Shown here: positions 5,094-5,888 of the stretch, one piece after another
Numbering within the stretch: the first letter of the stretch is position 1
Layout: every line of letters begins with the position of its first letter
Source: Rhodospirillales bacterium Alpha_05
GTDB lineage: Bacteria; Pseudomonadota; Alphaproteobacteria; Rhodospirillales; Rhodospirillaceae
Direction: 5' to 3'
NCBI GenBank assembly: GCA_001603335.1
Contig: LUYR01000269.1
Span: 1-5,888 of the forward strand
Length of the DNA stretch: 5,888 nt
Translations under genes and position numbers: made by a program
Notes under the pieces: generated by a model
What the model saw: the letters and a program-made list of their open reading frames with translations, nothing else
Told to the model about the DNA's origin: nothing
Databases searched by the model: none

Positions 5094-5873
5094 ATGGTTA
5101 GTTTTGCTTTGCCTCGTAACTCCCGCGTCAAGCCCGGCAAGTCCCATAAGGCTCCGGCCGGTGCGAAGAACGTCAAGGAGTTCCATATCTACCGGTACGA
5201 TCCGGACAAGAAGTCCAACCCCACCCTCGATATCTTCGAGGTCGACCTCGACTCGATCGGGCCGATGGTGCTGGACGCCTTGATCAAGATCAAAGATGAG
5301 ATGGACCCGACCCTGACCTTCCGACGGTCCTGCCGCGAAGGCATCTGCGGCAGCTGCGCGATGTGCATCGACGGGCTCAATACCCTGTCGTGCCTCAAGC
5401 CGATCGCCGACATCAAAGGTCCGGTGAAGATCTATCCGCTGCCGCACCTGGAAGTGGTCAAGGACTTGGTCTGCGACCTCACCCACCTCTACGCGCAGTA
5501 CAACAGCATTCAGCCGTGGATGAAAACCACGACCCCGATGCCGAAAAAGGAACGCCTCCAGTCCCCCGAAGAGCGCGACAAGCTCGACGGACTCTGGGAA
5601 TGCATCCTCTGCTTCTGCTGCGCCACCTCCTGCCCGAGCTACTGGTGGAACAGCCACCGGTACCTCGGCCCGGCCATCCTCCTGCAGGCCGCCCGCTGGG
5701 TCCAGGATAGCCGCGATGAAGCCCTCGGCGAACGCATCGACGACCTCGAAGATCCGTTCAAGCTCTATCGCTGCCACACCATCCTGAACTGCACCAAGGC
5801 CTGCCCGAAGGGCCTGAACCCGGCCAAGGCCATCGCCGATCTCAAGATCCTGGTGATGGAACGCTCGATCTAA
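5094..5873 (+). CDS. sdhB: Succinate dehydrogenase iron-sulfur subunit SdhB
   Basis: A 259-residue electron-transfer subunit linking SdhA FAD to the quinone site. The N-terminal ferredoxin domain has C80, C85, C88 and C100 for the [2Fe-2S] cluster (SCREGICGSCAMC). The C-terminal domain has C170, C173, C176 and C237 for [4Fe-4S], and C180, C227 and C233 for [3Fe-4S]. The quinone-site residues are present: PSYWWN (181-186, with W185 matching E. coli W164) and H228-I230 in RCHTI. It is about 20 residues longer than E. coli SdhB because of an N-terminal extension with PAGAKNVKEFHIYRYDPD (21-38), typical of alphaproteobacteria. GAGGAG (5083-5088) stands 5 bases before the ATG. The 44-base gap after sdhA is the longest within the operon. 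It is the last complex II gene; the window ends 15 bases later, so the terminator is not visible. Confidence 0.98.
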   Translation: MVSFALPRNSRVKPGKSHKAPAGAKNVKEFHIYRYDPDKKSNPTLDIFEVDLDSIGPMVLDALIKIKDEMDPTLTFRRSCREGICGSCAMCIDGLNTLSCLKPIADIKGPVKIYPLPHLEVVKDLVCDLTHLYAQYNSIQPWMKTTTPMPKKERLQSPEERDKLDGLWECILCFCCATSCPSYWWNSHRYLGPAILLQAARWVQDSRDEALGERIDDLEDPFKLYRCHTILNCTKACPKGLNPAKAIADLKILVMERSI

Positions 5874-5888
5874 CCGATCGAATTGCCG

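Noticed and set aside
5865..5881. Inverted repeat TCGAT/ATCGA around the sdhB stop as a terminator
   Set aside because: Only 5 AT/GC-mixed pairs, overlapping the coding end, and no T-run before the window ends.
1..5888. Search for a novel defence, mobile or otherwise accessory system
   Set aside because: All long frames with real protein character are assigned to known housekeeping families; base composition is even, and no repeats, integrase, transposase or array-like structure is seen.

Overview
The window reads as chromosome of a GC-rich alphaproteobacterium, most likely a Rhodospirillales-type organism. This rests on strongly C/G-ending codons, SdhA and SdhB sequences of the alphaproteobacterial type (including the N-terminal extension of SdhB), and a malyl-CoA thioesterase/CitE-like gene just upstream of the succinate dehydrogenase operon. 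The placement is inference from remembered family sequences, not from a search. I see no mobile element, CRISPR array, tRNA or rRNA.

Layout: positions 1-260 (minus) hold the first 86 codons of an exported PstS-like substrate-binding protein, cut by the window edge. Positions 365-1222 (minus) encode pyridoxal kinase PdxY. A divergent intergenic region (1223-1352) separates it from a plus-strand CitE/HpcH-family gene (1353-2252), which most resembles the (3S)-malyl-CoA thioesterase Mcl2. A 196-base gap (2253-2448) carries a good sigma70-like promoter and a structured leader. The full operon sdhC (2449-2853), sdhD (2875-3258), sdhA (3265-5049) and sdhB (5094-5873) follows, and the window ends 15 bases after it.

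How the genes work together: sdhCDAB encode all four subunits of respiratory complex II, which oxidises succinate to fumarate and reduces ubiquinone at the inner membrane. The FAD-binding histidine, catalytic residues, all iron-sulfur cysteines, both haem b histidines and the quinone-site residues are present, so the complex should be functional. The malyl-CoA thioesterase-like enzyme would release malate from malyl-CoA, feeding C4 acids into the same part of the TCA cycle. PdxY salvages pyridoxal to PLP and is transcribed away from this group, as is the substrate-binding protein gene.

This is mainly housekeeping DNA. I did not find a convincing undescribed system. The items most worth a second look are the structured sdhC leader, the Asp-to-Glu change at the presumed lyase/synthase site of the CitE-like protein, and the odd sdhA-sdhB junction.
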